NCBI GenBank assembly: GCA_963812775.1
Contig: CAWEWH010000007.1
Location: 434,001 to 498,000, forward strand
Reading direction: 5' to 3'
DNA: 64,000 bases
Source of the DNA: CAWEWH01 sp963812775
Lineage (GTDB): Bacteria > Pseudomonadota > Alphaproteobacteria > Rhizobiales > Beijerinckiaceae
The notes under the pieces: model-generated
Seen by the model: only the letters and a program-made list of their open reading frames with translations
What the model was told of the DNA's origin: nothing
Database searches by the model: none
Program-made: the position numbers and the translations under genes
Shown here: piece by piece, positions 33,859 to 42,215 of the stretch
How the letters are laid out: each line of letters begins with the position of its first letter
Numbering within the stretch: the stretch's first letter is position 1

Positions 33859-34872
33859 TCACCTCACCTGCGCTTGTGGCTGCTGGCTGGCGGCGCTCGA
33901 TCGGCTTGGCTTCGACCGGCCCACGGCCCCAAAAAGTCCGGCAAGGCCTTCAGGTTTGAACAGCACGAGGCTAATGAACAGCAGCCCAAACCACAGCATC
34001 CAGCTCGTCGTCAACGCGCCAATGACATCTCGCGCAAGAAGGAAGACGACTGCCCCTATCACCGGACCCCAAAAAGAGACGAGCCCGCCGCCCACCAGCG
34101 TCATCATCACGACATAGCCAGAGTAATGCAGGCTCATGACGTCGGGAAACGCCGAAGCCTGGGCCATTGCGAAAAGGCCCCCGGCCAGTCCCGAGAGGCC
34201 TGCCGAAATGATGAGCGCAGCGGCCTTATATCTCCACACCTCGTAGCCGACGAAGCGGGCGCGCGTTTCGTTCTGCTTTATGGCCTTGAGCACGCGCCCA
34301 AAAGGCGAATGCACGAGACGCCAAAGAAAGAGCGAAACGATGACGAATATGGCGAGCGCAAAGTAATAGAGGGCGACATTGTCTGTAAGGTTGACAGTTG
34401 TCGCGCCAACGCGGATTGGCGGCCGCGCGATCTTCAGGAGGCCATCCTCGCCGCCGGTGAGATTGTGTGCCTTGATGGCTATGAACCAAAACACCTGGCC
34501 GAAGGCGATGGTCATCAGTGCATAGTAAATCCCTCTTCGATGGGAGATGAAGAGCGCCACAATGGCTCCACCGGCGCCCGCGACAAGCGTTGCCGCAGTG
34601 AGACAGAGCCACAGATTTGGTGCCAAGTTGAATTGCGCCAAGCCAAACGCATAGGCGCCCAGCCCAAAGAAGGCGCCATGACCAAAGGAGGGCAGACCCG
34701 AGTGGCCTAGCACGAGGTTGTAGGCCAGCGCGTAGGTTGCCCAGATAAGAATCTCGACGCCAAGATACTGGTAGAGCCCGATGCGCTCGATCCAGAACGG
34801 CACCGTGACGAAGACAAGCCAGCTGAGCAACATCGGCACGGTGAAAGTTGGAACGCACTGTCCGCCAACCAT
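33859..34872 (-). CDS. livM: LivM-type ABC transporter permease, cluster 1
   Basis: About 337 residues, 8-9 membrane segments; conserved LivM core LSHxxPSFGHGAFFGLGAYA (here LGHSGLPSFGHGAFFGLGAY), LTGGEDGL and the closing LFKPEGLAGLFG. Start chosen at ATG 34872, 1 bp after the LivH stop; a longer frame to 34917 exists. Together with LivH forms the inner-membrane channel. The C-terminal Ser/Gln tail is unremarkable. Confidence 0.93.
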   Translation of the reverse strand: MVGGQCVPTFTVPMLLSWLVFVTVPFWIERIGLYQYLGVEILIWATYALAYNLVLGHSGLPSFGHGAFFGLGAYAFGLAQFNLAPNLWLCLTAATLVAGAGGAIVALFISHRRGIYYALMTIAFGQVFWFIAIKAHNLTGGEDGLLKIARPPIRVGATTVNLTDNVALYYFALAIFVIVSLFLWRLVHSPFGRVLKAIKQNETRARFVGYEVWRYKAAALIISAGLSGLAGGLFAMAQASAFPDVMSLHYSGYVVMMTLVGGGLVSFWGPVIGAVVFLLARDVIGALTTSWMLWFGLLFISLVLFKPEGLAGLFGAVGRSKPSRSSAASQQPQAQVR

Positions 34873-34873
34873 G

Positions 34874-35803
34874 TCACGCCTCGAGGATGCTTTTCTTGCC
34901 AAAGAGTCCACGTGCACGGAGCGTCACCACGAGGATGAGCAGCAAATACATCGACATCAATGACCACTCCGACGCATAGGCGCCGGACAGACCCACAACC
35001 ATGCCCACCAGAAGTCCGGCAATCACAGCGCCCCAAAAGCTACCGACCCCACCGAGCACAATGATAACGAACGCAGGGATGACGGCATCAACTCCCATAT
35101 GCGGCCGGATGCCCCACAGCGGCGCCAGAATGACGCCAGCTATTGCGGCCAGCATGGTCCCCAGCACGAACACCCACACGCGCAGTTGCGCTAGGTCGAC
35201 GCCAAGAGCCTGCACGATCTCGCTGTCGTGTGCCCCTGCCTTGACCATTGCACCAAACCGCGTGCGCTCAACGATGAGCCAAACCATCGCCATGGCAACG
35301 ACAGCAAGGCCCGCTGCCCAGAAGCGATAGGCCGACCAAATGAGGTCAAGCATGATGAAGCCGCCAGACATTTCGCGCGGCACAGGCAGCGCGTAATCGC
35401 GCGTGCCCCACACTTGCCGTATGAGTTCCTCGAGCACCATGGCGACGCCGAACGTCAACAGGAGCCCATAGAGCGGATCACGGCCGTAAGTCCGCCGCAT
35501 CATACGTTCGAGAACCAGTCCGAATGGCGCCACCAGAAGAGGCGCCAACAGCAGTGCTGCGGCAAACCGCCAGACGAGCGGCACAGCCGTCCAGGCTTGC
35601 AGCATTTCCGGCGGCAGTGGCAGCCACGGCGTCGTGATGGCATAGGCAAAGTAGGCGCCGAGCGCAAAGAGCGAGCCGTGCGCCAGATTGATCTGTTCCA
35701 TCAATCCAAGGATCAGCATGAAACCGAGGGCGATCAGGCCGAACAACAACCCGAGGGCGATGCCATTTAGCAGATGCGGCAACAGGTTGAACACCGACAT
35801 CAA
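34874..35803 (-). CDS. livH: LivH-type ABC transporter permease, cluster 1
   Basis: 309 residues, about eight membrane segments; LivH hallmarks GLLFGLIALGFMLILGLMEQINLAHGSLFALGAY near the N-terminus, GAHDSEIVQALGVDL (EAA-like coupling loop) and LGGVGSFWGAVIAGLLVGMV near the end. Inner-membrane partner of LivM. Upstream neighbour is the binding protein gene 51 bp away; the downstream LivM gene follows after 1 bp. Confidence 0.95.
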   Translation of the reverse strand: MMSVFNLLPHLLNGIALGLLFGLIALGFMLILGLMEQINLAHGSLFALGAYFAYAITTPWLPLPPEMLQAWTAVPLVWRFAAALLLAPLLVAPFGLVLERMMRRTYGRDPLYGLLLTFGVAMVLEELIRQVWGTRDYALPVPREMSGGFIMLDLIWSAYRFWAAGLAVVAMAMVWLIVERTRFGAMVKAGAHDSEIVQALGVDLAQLRVWVFVLGTMLAAIAGVILAPLWGIRPHMGVDAVIPAFVIIVLGGVGSFWGAVIAGLLVGMVVGLSGAYASEWSLMSMYLLLILVVTLRARGLFGKKSILEA

Positions 35804-35854
35804 GTGCGCCCCTGGTCCTGTCGGCCCGATCGCTTGGTGCGGTCAGAAATAGAA

Positions 35855-37141
35855 CTACATCTCGTAGGTCGGCACCTCAGAGTAGGGCTTTAGTTTGCAT
35901 TTGCCGGGGGCTGCGTCGTCGATGGCGAGATCGGGCTTCGTCCAGCTAATGATCTCGAAAAGGTCAGTGTTGTCCGTTGGCTTCGAGTTCCGTCGCGCCA
36001 AATAGATGGTCTGCTGCACTTGGTGCGTGTCCGGATCGATATGCGCATCGAAGTGCTGCATGCGATCAGTAGCCGACATCTTGTGGCCCTCGAGCTGCTT
36101 GATGACCGCAACGTTGTTGGTAGATCCGGCTCGTTCGATGGCGCGCAGCAGCTCGCGCGTTGCCATGTACCCGTTGTAGGAAACATTTCCCGGCACGGGA
36201 ATAGGCGACTTCGGATAGGCAGTTTGCCAGCGCTTCACGAAATCACCGACGCCAGGCAGTTCAAGCTTGTGGTACCAGGTCGTACCGAAGACCCCGAAAA
36301 GCGTTTGCGGCGCTCCCCAGACATCAGGCCAGTCCTGTTGGTTATTGATCCAGGCGGCCTTGTCCTCGAGCTTCAGATCGCTGACCTGCTGGCGCAGCGC
36401 CTTGATATCGTCGCCGCCCACCGCCGTCGCCACCACGTCGGGCTTTGCCTGCTGCACTTTCAGGAGGTAGGACGCGAAGTCACGCGTATTTTGCGGCACC
36501 AGAAGGTTGTCAATGATCTGTCCACCCGCGGCCTCAACCTGGGTCTTGGTTGCAGCCGAAGTCGTGTGGCCCCAAACGTAGTCGTTCGTCAGGAGAAGCC
36601 AGCGCTTGCCAATTCTTTCAACCGCGTTGCGGACCGACGCCTTTGAGAAGTTGGTACCGTTTCCATCCCACACAAACTTGTTCCGCGAGCAGTTTTCGCC
36701 CGCCTCGCTGGGAGCGGAAGAGTTGGTGTTGAAGTAGACAATGCCGTACTTGTTGGCGACCTGGGTGATCGCGTTTGCGACGCCGGAATGCAAGGCACCG
36801 ATCAAGAAGCCGCACTGTTCTTGAGCGATAAAACGCTCAGCGACGCGCGTGCCAGTCGCCGGGTTCGTCTCCGTGTCGGTCGTGATCCATTCGATCTTTC
36901 GCCCTAAAACCCCGCCCTTTGAATTGAATTCGTCAATGGCAAGACGGATGCCCAGTGCGTCATCCTGGCCGCTATTGCCATACTGACCGCTGGCATCGCA
37001 GGTGAGTCCCAGCTTTATCGGCTTCTGACCCTGAGCCCACACACGATTGTGCCGCCAGGGCCCGAAGAACGTGGTCGCACCCGCTGCTGCCGCGAGGCTG
37101 CCCGCCACGAGACCACGCCGAGAAATGCGACTCCCTTTCAT
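35855..37141 (-). CDS. Periplasmic substrate-binding protein, LivK/UrtA-type, cluster 1
   Basis: 428 residues starting MKGSRISRRGLVAGSLAAAA; the RR pair followed by a hydrophobic run indicates a Tat signal peptide, unlike most LivK proteins. Mature type I periplasmic-binding fold: IKLGLTCDASGQYGNSGQDDALGIRLAIDEFNSKGGVLGRKIEW, and later LLTNDYVWGHTTS. Closest in layout to family members for urea, amides or other polar solutes; ligand unknown. GGAGG 5 bp upstream fixes the start. First gene of the minus-strand transporter operon, divergent from the RpiR gene, so joint control is likely. Confidence 0.9.
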   Translation of the reverse strand: MKGSRISRRGLVAGSLAAAAGATTFFGPWRHNRVWAQGQKPIKLGLTCDASGQYGNSGQDDALGIRLAIDEFNSKGGVLGRKIEWITTDTETNPATGTRVAERFIAQEQCGFLIGALHSGVANAITQVANKYGIVYFNTNSSAPSEAGENCSRNKFVWDGNGTNFSKASVRNAVERIGKRWLLLTNDYVWGHTTSAATKTQVEAAGGQIIDNLLVPQNTRDFASYLLKVQQAKPDVVATAVGGDDIKALRQQVSDLKLEDKAAWINNQQDWPDVWGAPQTLFGVFGTTWYHKLELPGVGDFVKRWQTAYPKSPIPVPGNVSYNGYMATRELLRAIERAGSTNNVAVIKQLEGHKMSATDRMQHFDAHIDPDTHQVQQTIYLARRNSKPTDNTDLFEIISWTKPDLAIDDAAPGKCKLKPYSEVPTYEM

Positions 37142-37251
37142 TGTTTCCTCCGCTGCTGTTGCGTTCACCCGCTTTGACGCATCGCTATTTGCGCGTAGAA
37201 TAGACGTTCCAGAGCGATGTGGGAAGTGAAATAAATGGATCAGGCGCCGAA

Positions 37252-38088
37252 ATGACGGCAGCGATTCGTCCCCAACAGACCTACGATACCCTTCGCGCGG
37301 AGATTGCCCGTCGCCATGCGCGCTTCGCCGATCAACTCAAGCAGATCGGGGAATTCGCACTCGACCATCCCACCGATATGGCGCTGGGCACCGTAGCCGA
37401 GGTGGCGCAGCGCGCCGGTGTGCAACCCTCAGCCATTGTTCGCTTTGCGCGCGCACTCGGCTATGCCGGATTCACCGAGATGCAGCAGGTGTTTCGTTCT
37501 CGTCTCGTTGCTAGCGTCGGCCCGAGCTACAAGGAGCGTATCGCTGGCCTAAGGCGAGATGGACGCTTCACTCAGGGGAACGACCCCCGCACCGTACTTC
37601 AGCAATTCGTGGCCGAGGGCATGGTGTCGCTGCAAAGCCTCAAGGATGGTGTACGGGAAAAGGACCTGGCGCGCGCCATCTCACTTGTTGGTGCAGCGGA
37701 GACGATATACGTGTTGGGCCTCGGCGGGTCGTTCACAGTGGCGGCACATCTGAGCTACGTGTTGCGCAAGCTGGGCCGACGCGTTGCACTGCTCGATGGA
37801 CTCGGCAGTGCTCTTGACGATCAAGCCGCTGCTGCGTCTAGCCGCGACGCAGTGGTCGCGATCAGTTTCAAAAACTACAATCCCGATACGGCGCGCATTT
37901 TTTCTCAGCTCGTAACGCGCAGGGTCCCGGCGGTTTCCATCACCGATAGCCTTCTCAGTCCCATTGTAGAGGACGCGGACGTCGTGTTCGAGATTCCGGA
38001 CATGCCAGAGGCTGCACTGCGCACGATGGTGGCGCCGATGTGCCTTGCCCAGAGCCTCGCAGTGGGCTTGACGCTGTCGCTAGATTGA
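37252..38088 (+). CDS. RpiR/MurR-family transcription regulator
   Basis: 278 residues: N-terminal HTH (about 25-75, MALGTVAEVAQRAGVQPSAIVRFARALGYAGFTEMQQVF) and C-terminal SIS sugar-phosphate-binding domain (about 130-260, ETIYVLGLGGSFTVAAHLSYVLRKLGR, DAVVAISFKNYNPDTARIFSQLV, PAVSITDSLLSPI). Ligand probably a sugar phosphate or related polyol. Divergent from the Tat-dependent binding protein and followed by an SDR gene 38 bp downstream, so it may link the transporter and the catabolic genes on the right. Confidence 0.92.
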   Translation: MTAAIRPQQTYDTLRAEIARRHARFADQLKQIGEFALDHPTDMALGTVAEVAQRAGVQPSAIVRFARALGYAGFTEMQQVFRSRLVASVGPSYKERIAGLRRDGRFTQGNDPRTVLQQFVAEGMVSLQSLKDGVREKDLARAISLVGAAETIYVLGLGGSFTVAAHLSYVLRKLGRRVALLDGLGSALDDQAAAASSRDAVVAISFKNYNPDTARIFSQLVTRRVPAVSITDSLLSPIVEDADVVFEIPDMPEAALRTMVAPMCLAQSLAVGLTLSLD

Positions 38089-38126
38089 CGACTGGCACAG
38101 TGAGCATCTAAAACAGGAGCCCCAGC

Positions 38127-38939
38127 ATGCCAACCCGAACTCTCGAGGGCCAAGTCGCCTTGGTGACAGGAGCAGGCCGCGGCCTCGGACGAGCCTTCGC
38201 CGAAAGGCTAGCGGCTCTTGGATGCAAGATTGCTGTTCATGGAATGCGCGAAGAGGGCCCCTCCGAGTATGGCGGAAGGGAGACGCTTACGAACGTCGCG
38301 GACAGTATCGGTCGCTTGGGCAGCGTTCGAACGATGAAAATTCTAGGCGATCTCACCCGTCCAGCTGACGTCGAACGGATAGTGGATGGAGCCAGAAAAG
38401 AGCTCGGGCCCATCGATATTTTGGTGCACAATGCAGGCGGTGATATAGCCGCGGCCGGCGGAAAGCCGGAGCCCAATGATGTTGTGCACGTCAAAGAGGA
38501 AGATGTACGAGCGGTGATCGATCGCAATCTTCTGAGCACGATTTTTGTGTGTCAGCGTGTCGCACGCGACATGATCAGGCGTCGGCAGGGCCGCATTATT
38601 ACGATAAGCTCTGTCGCCGCCTTCAAAGGTCGAACGAACGCCTCAATATATGCCACCGCAAAGGCTGGGGCGGTTCACTTCACGCGCTGTTTGGCCGACC
38701 AGCTGCGCCCCTACAATGTTTGCGTCAATGCAATTGCGCCGGGCGATACGCGAACGGAGCGCTTCCTCGCTACCCGCACCGTCGAGACCTCCAGGCTCGC
38801 CGAGGAGGGTTCCCTTGATCGCATCGCCATGGTGGACGAGGTGGCGAGGGTAGTAGAGTTCTTTGCGGGCCCGCTGAGCTCTTTCGTGTCTGGGCAGGTA
38901 TTGCAAGTCGACGGGGCTGGGCAGTGTTGGCCCGCATAG
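38127..38939 (+). CDS. Short-chain dehydrogenase/reductase (FabG-like)
   Basis: 270 residues, classical SDR: cofactor motif TGAGRGLGRAF (about 15-25), DILVHNAGGDI (NNAG variant with HNAG), catalytic Ser in ITISSVAAFKG, YxxxK as YATAKAG, and CVNAIAPGDTRTERF. The C-terminal SSFVSGQVLQVDGAGQCWPA end is typical of the family. NAD(P)-dependent oxidation or reduction of an unknown hydroxy compound. Forms a likely operon with the RpiR gene (38 bp). Confidence 0.9.
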   Translation: MPTRTLEGQVALVTGAGRGLGRAFAERLAALGCKIAVHGMREEGPSEYGGRETLTNVADSIGRLGSVRTMKILGDLTRPADVERIVDGARKELGPIDILVHNAGGDIAAAGGKPEPNDVVHVKEEDVRAVIDRNLLSTIFVCQRVARDMIRRRQGRIITISSVAAFKGRTNASIYATAKAGAVHFTRCLADQLRPYNVCVNAIAPGDTRTERFLATRTVETSRLAEEGSLDRIAMVDEVARVVEFFAGPLSSFVSGQVLQVDGAGQCWPA

Positions 38940-39096
38940 GGCTTTTGGCGCCAAACCTGGCCTGGGGTGGCTCGCCCCGGGGGGCCTCTCCGTCTCACCA
39001 ATGCCGCCGGCTGATGGATTTCTGGCGAAGCTCTATCAAGCCGGATCAGGTGACCGCCTTTTGCGGACCAGCTCGATCAGGGCGGATATGCGGCTG

Positions 39097-39138
39097 GGAT
39101 TGTAAACAATCCATTAGGCGATAGTCCATATTCTGGAC
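39097..39138. promoter_or_regulatory. Two adjacent palindromes upstream of the soluble chemoreceptor
   Basis: GGATTGTAAACAATCC (39097-39112) is a perfect 16-bp palindrome; GTCCA-N5-TGGAC follows at 39124-39138. They end 22 bp before the ATG at 39161 and lie in a less GC-rich stretch. Likely binding sites for one or two regulators; which ones is unknown. Confidence 0.45.
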
Positions 39139-39160
39139 AACTCGACTTAAAGGGGCGTCA

Positions 39161-40492
39161 ATGGCGCTGATCATGTCACTTTCCGACCGAGTTAAGCTCT
39201 TCGGGTTGGAGGGGCACTCGCAAGAGATTCGTGCGTTGGTTTCGATCGTTCGCCGGGCGATCCCGGTAGCAATTGAAGAGTGGCTGTCATTGCACCGGGC
39301 GGATCCGCGATTTCGCGACCACCTTCTTTTGATCGACCAGGGCATAATGCGGGCGGAGCAATGCCACTTGGAGGGCGTATTCAGCTATGCATTCGACGGG
39401 CGATATGAGGATAGCGTACGGCAACTGATGTCCGAATACTTCCGAGCCGGGACGTTGCCTCGAATCCACAACTTCCTCGTAAATCTCCTAGTCACGCAAC
39501 TTAGCAAACAGCTCCTGTCTGAGAATTGGCGAGGCGCGCGCGGCGGCGCGAGCCAGTTTGAACTGGCGGTGCGTTGTCTTGGAATCGACCTCGGAAGTAT
39601 TTCTGCGGCCGAGGCAATCGCGGTAAGAGATCTGGAAAAAGATCGGCGAGAGCTGATTGACTCAGCAATCGGGCGTTTCGAGACGTCGGTGACCTCAGCA
39701 ATTCACTCGCTCACCGAAGCCTCTTCGACGTGCCGCTCCACCTCGAGCGATCTCCAGGACGTGGTAGGCACGACCTCAAAGCGTAGTTCTGAGGCGGTGG
39801 ACGCTGCGACCGGAAATCTGAGGAGCACATCGCAAGTTGCCACTGCAAGTCGGGAACTCGCCAGTGCAATCGGCTCGATCAGTGAAGAGATTGCCAAGGC
39901 CCGTGCGCACGCCGCGACTGCATCTGAAGCTATTCATCGGTCAGACCGGTCAATCAATGACTTAGCAAGAACGGCGGAAAAGATTGGATCAATGGTAGGC
40001 CTAATTTCCACCATTGCAGCGCAAACAAATTTGCTAGCTCTCAATGCGACAATCGAGGCTGCCAGAGCAGGTGATGCAGGCAAGGGCTTTGCTGTTGTTG
40101 CTGCAGAGGTGAAATTGCTGGCCGCGCAGACCGCAAGAGCTACCAGCGAAATCGAAAGCTGGATAAGCGATACCCAGGACGAGACGCGTCGGGCCGTGGT
40201 TGACATACAAAAGACGGCAGAGGCAATTGAGGTGATGAACGCTGTGGCGACAACAATCGCTGGGGCCGCCGTTCAGCAGTCGAGCGCCGTTGAGGAAATG
40301 TCACGGGCTATCGACCGGTCGGCAAAGAATACGGAACGAACCACGGCGGAGATCGAAGCCGTAGCAAACGCTGTCACCAGGATCTCTGTTCGCGCAGACG
40401 ACATGATCGATTCCTCGACGAGCCTTTCGCAGCTCGCTTCCGATTTATCGAGGCAAGTCGAGGTCTTCATTCAAAACGTCCGTGCTGCCTGA
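39161..40492 (+). CDS. Soluble methyl-accepting chemotaxis protein with globin-like N-terminal domain
   Basis: 443 residues without membrane segments, so cytoplasmic. The N-terminal 150 residues are helical (VKLFGLEGHSQEIRALVSIVRRAIPVAIEEWLSLH, YAFDGRYEDSVRQLMSEYFRAGTLPRIHNFLV) with the spacing of globin-coupled sensors, but the usual proximal histidine position is not evident. The C-terminal signalling domain is standard: hairpin tip IAAQTNLLALNATIEAARAGDAGKGFAVVAAEVKLLAAQTARATSEI. It would signal to CheA in response to an internal cue such as redox, oxygen or a metabolite. No che genes are nearby. AGGGG before the ATG supports the start. Confidence 0.85.
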   Translation: MALIMSLSDRVKLFGLEGHSQEIRALVSIVRRAIPVAIEEWLSLHRADPRFRDHLLLIDQGIMRAEQCHLEGVFSYAFDGRYEDSVRQLMSEYFRAGTLPRIHNFLVNLLVTQLSKQLLSENWRGARGGASQFELAVRCLGIDLGSISAAEAIAVRDLEKDRRELIDSAIGRFETSVTSAIHSLTEASSTCRSTSSDLQDVVGTTSKRSSEAVDAATGNLRSTSQVATASRELASAIGSISEEIAKARAHAATASEAIHRSDRSINDLARTAEKIGSMVGLISTIAAQTNLLALNATIEAARAGDAGKGFAVVAAEVKLLAAQTARATSEIESWISDTQDETRRAVVDIQKTAEAIEVMNAVATTIAGAAVQQSSAVEEMSRAIDRSAKNTERTTAEIEAVANAVTRISVRADDMIDSSTSLSQLASDLSRQVEVFIQNVRAA

Positions 40493-40663
40493 GCCTTCCC
40501 ATAGCGTCGGCCTAGCAGCATCCAACGATTTTTGCCCTTCACCCTAGCCCTAACTGCCAAAGTTACGCGGTATGTATTTACTTACTTGACGACGCGATCG
40601 GCGGAAGCAAAGATAGCCGCGAGGGGTGCCGCCGCTTGCGGCCCGCGATCAGGAGGGGGAACG

Positions 40664-41677
40664 ATGACCAAGCCGACACGCGCGCTTCAAGCCGCAGCTG
40701 TTGCCGCAGCGCTGCTCGTCTTTCCATTTGGCCCAGCTATAGCGCAATGGAAACCAGAGAAGCCGATCACCATCATCGTGCCGTGGCCCGCAGGAGGGTC
40801 GACCGATCAGGTGACGCGCATCGCCGCCAACGAAATCGAGAAGGTTCTGAACCAGAAGGTTGTCGTCGTAAATCAGGCGGGCGCGTCCGGGTCTATCGGT
40901 ACGCGCAACGCGCTCGCCGCACCTCCTGACGGCTACACGTGGACGGCAGGAGCGGCCAAAGACATAGGCACGTACGCAGTGAGCGGCCTCCTCGATACCA
41001 AGCTCGAGGATTGGCGCTTGTATCTGACCGTCATCAACGTATCCGTGCTCGGCGCAAATCCAAACACACCTTATAAATCGGCTGCCGATCTTGTTGCAGC
41101 CATGAAGGCGAAGCCAGGGCAAGTGAGTGTTGCTACCGCGGGTGTCAACTCATCCGGCCATTCGGCGGTCGAGAGTTTCACGCGCGCTCTCGGTCTCAAC
41201 TACAAGCACGTGTCGTATGACGGCGGCAATCCGGCGGTCGTTTCAACCGTATCAGGAGAGACGGAGATCACCACCCAGCTCGCCGTTGAACAGGCTGAAA
41301 TGATCCGTGGCAAACGTCTCTTGCCCTTGGCCGTGCTTTCGGACAAGCCCCTTGAGCTCGAAGGCTTCGGTACCATACCGTCGATCAGCGCTGCCGCTCC
41401 AGGGTACAGGCCTGAGCCCAACTACTTCGGTATTTTCGTACCGAAGTCCGCGCCCGCTGAGGTTCACAAGGCGCTGGAAGGAATTTGGCGTGACACCATC
41501 GCCAACTCGGAGGCGCTCAAGAAATATGCCGCCAGCAAAGGCGCGCAATTCGCGCCGGTGGCCGGCGACGACGCGATCAAGGCCGCAATGCCAGCAATTC
41601 AGGCCTATGGATGGATGTTACACGAGAGCGGCAAGTCGAAAGTGTCGCCCGATACTGTCGGAATCCCCAAAATGTAG
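40664..41677 (+). CDS. tctC: Tripartite tricarboxylate transporter substrate-binding protein (TctC/Bug)
   Basis: 337 residues with a Sec signal peptide (AAVAAALLVFPFGPAIA) and the Bug-family core: KPITIIVPWPAGGSTDQVTRIAANEIEKVL, VVVNQAGASGSIGTRNALAAPPDGYTW, and YFGIFVPKSAPAEV. Periplasmic receptor that delivers a carboxylate or related anion to TctAB. AGGAGGGGGAACG before ATG 40664 fixes the start. First gene of a plus-strand operon that runs through TctB, TctA and catabolic genes. The ligand is unknown. Confidence 0.93.
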   Translation: MTKPTRALQAAAVAAALLVFPFGPAIAQWKPEKPITIIVPWPAGGSTDQVTRIAANEIEKVLNQKVVVVNQAGASGSIGTRNALAAPPDGYTWTAGAAKDIGTYAVSGLLDTKLEDWRLYLTVINVSVLGANPNTPYKSAADLVAAMKAKPGQVSVATAGVNSSGHSAVESFTRALGLNYKHVSYDGGNPAVVSTVSGETEITTQLAVEQAEMIRGKRLLPLAVLSDKPLELEGFGTIPSISAAAPGYRPEPNYFGIFVPKSAPAEVHKALEGIWRDTIANSEALKKYAASKGAQFAPVAGDDAIKAAMPAIQAYGWMLHESGKSKVSPDTVGIPKM

Positions 41678-41693
41678 GGATGGTCCCACGGCG

Positions 41694-42206
41694 ATGCTCA
41701 TCTCAGCCGTGCGCGCCGATCGCATCGGCGGCCTGATCTGGATTGTCCTCGGGGCGGCGATCCTTGTCGGGTCATGGACCATGGATCGGCTGGAGCATCT
41801 GGGTATCCCGCCGGCCACTGCACCAGGCGTACCCACTGGTCTGCTCGGAGCTTCTTTCATCGTCTTCGGCCTCGTTCTTCTGTTGCGACGCGCCCCCTCA
41901 GTTGCACCCGAGCCCAGAGGCGCGAGTGCGGACATGAACATCGAGCCGACGCTCCATTGGCAGCGCTCATTGCTCAGCGCTGGGCTCTGCTTTTTATACG
42001 CCGGTGGCCTTCTCGGACGAGGTCTTCCCTATCAAGCACTTACGTTCAGTTTCCTCTTCTTACACCTGCTTCTCTTGGACGAGACCGACAACGTGCCAGC
42101 GAAGCCAACGATCCGTCGCACGATTGTTGCGGCATCAGTGGCAGCCGGAGTGACCATCACGGTTTCGTTGGTTTTCGAGAAGCTTTTTCTCGTTCGCTTG
42201 CCGTAA
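41694..42206 (+). CDS. tctB: Tripartite tricarboxylate transporter small subunit TctB
   Basis: 170 residues, four membrane helices: RIGGLIWIVLGAAILVGSW, TGLLGASFIVFGLVLLLRR, SLLSAGLCFLYAGGLLGRGLPYQALTFSFLFLHLLLL, and VAAGVTITVSLVFEKLF. The 'GLPYxxxTFxFLF' motif is the family's mark. Partner of TctA in the membrane. Starts 17 bp after the TctC stop at ATG 41694; the open frame extends upstream but only overlaps tctC. Confidence 0.9.
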   Translation: MLISAVRADRIGGLIWIVLGAAILVGSWTMDRLEHLGIPPATAPGVPTGLLGASFIVFGLVLLLRRAPSVAPEPRGASADMNIEPTLHWQRSLLSAGLCFLYAGGLLGRGLPYQALTFSFLFLHLLLLDETDNVPAKPTIRRTIVAASVAAGVTITVSLVFEKLFLVRLP

Positions 42207-42215
42207 GTGGGAGTA

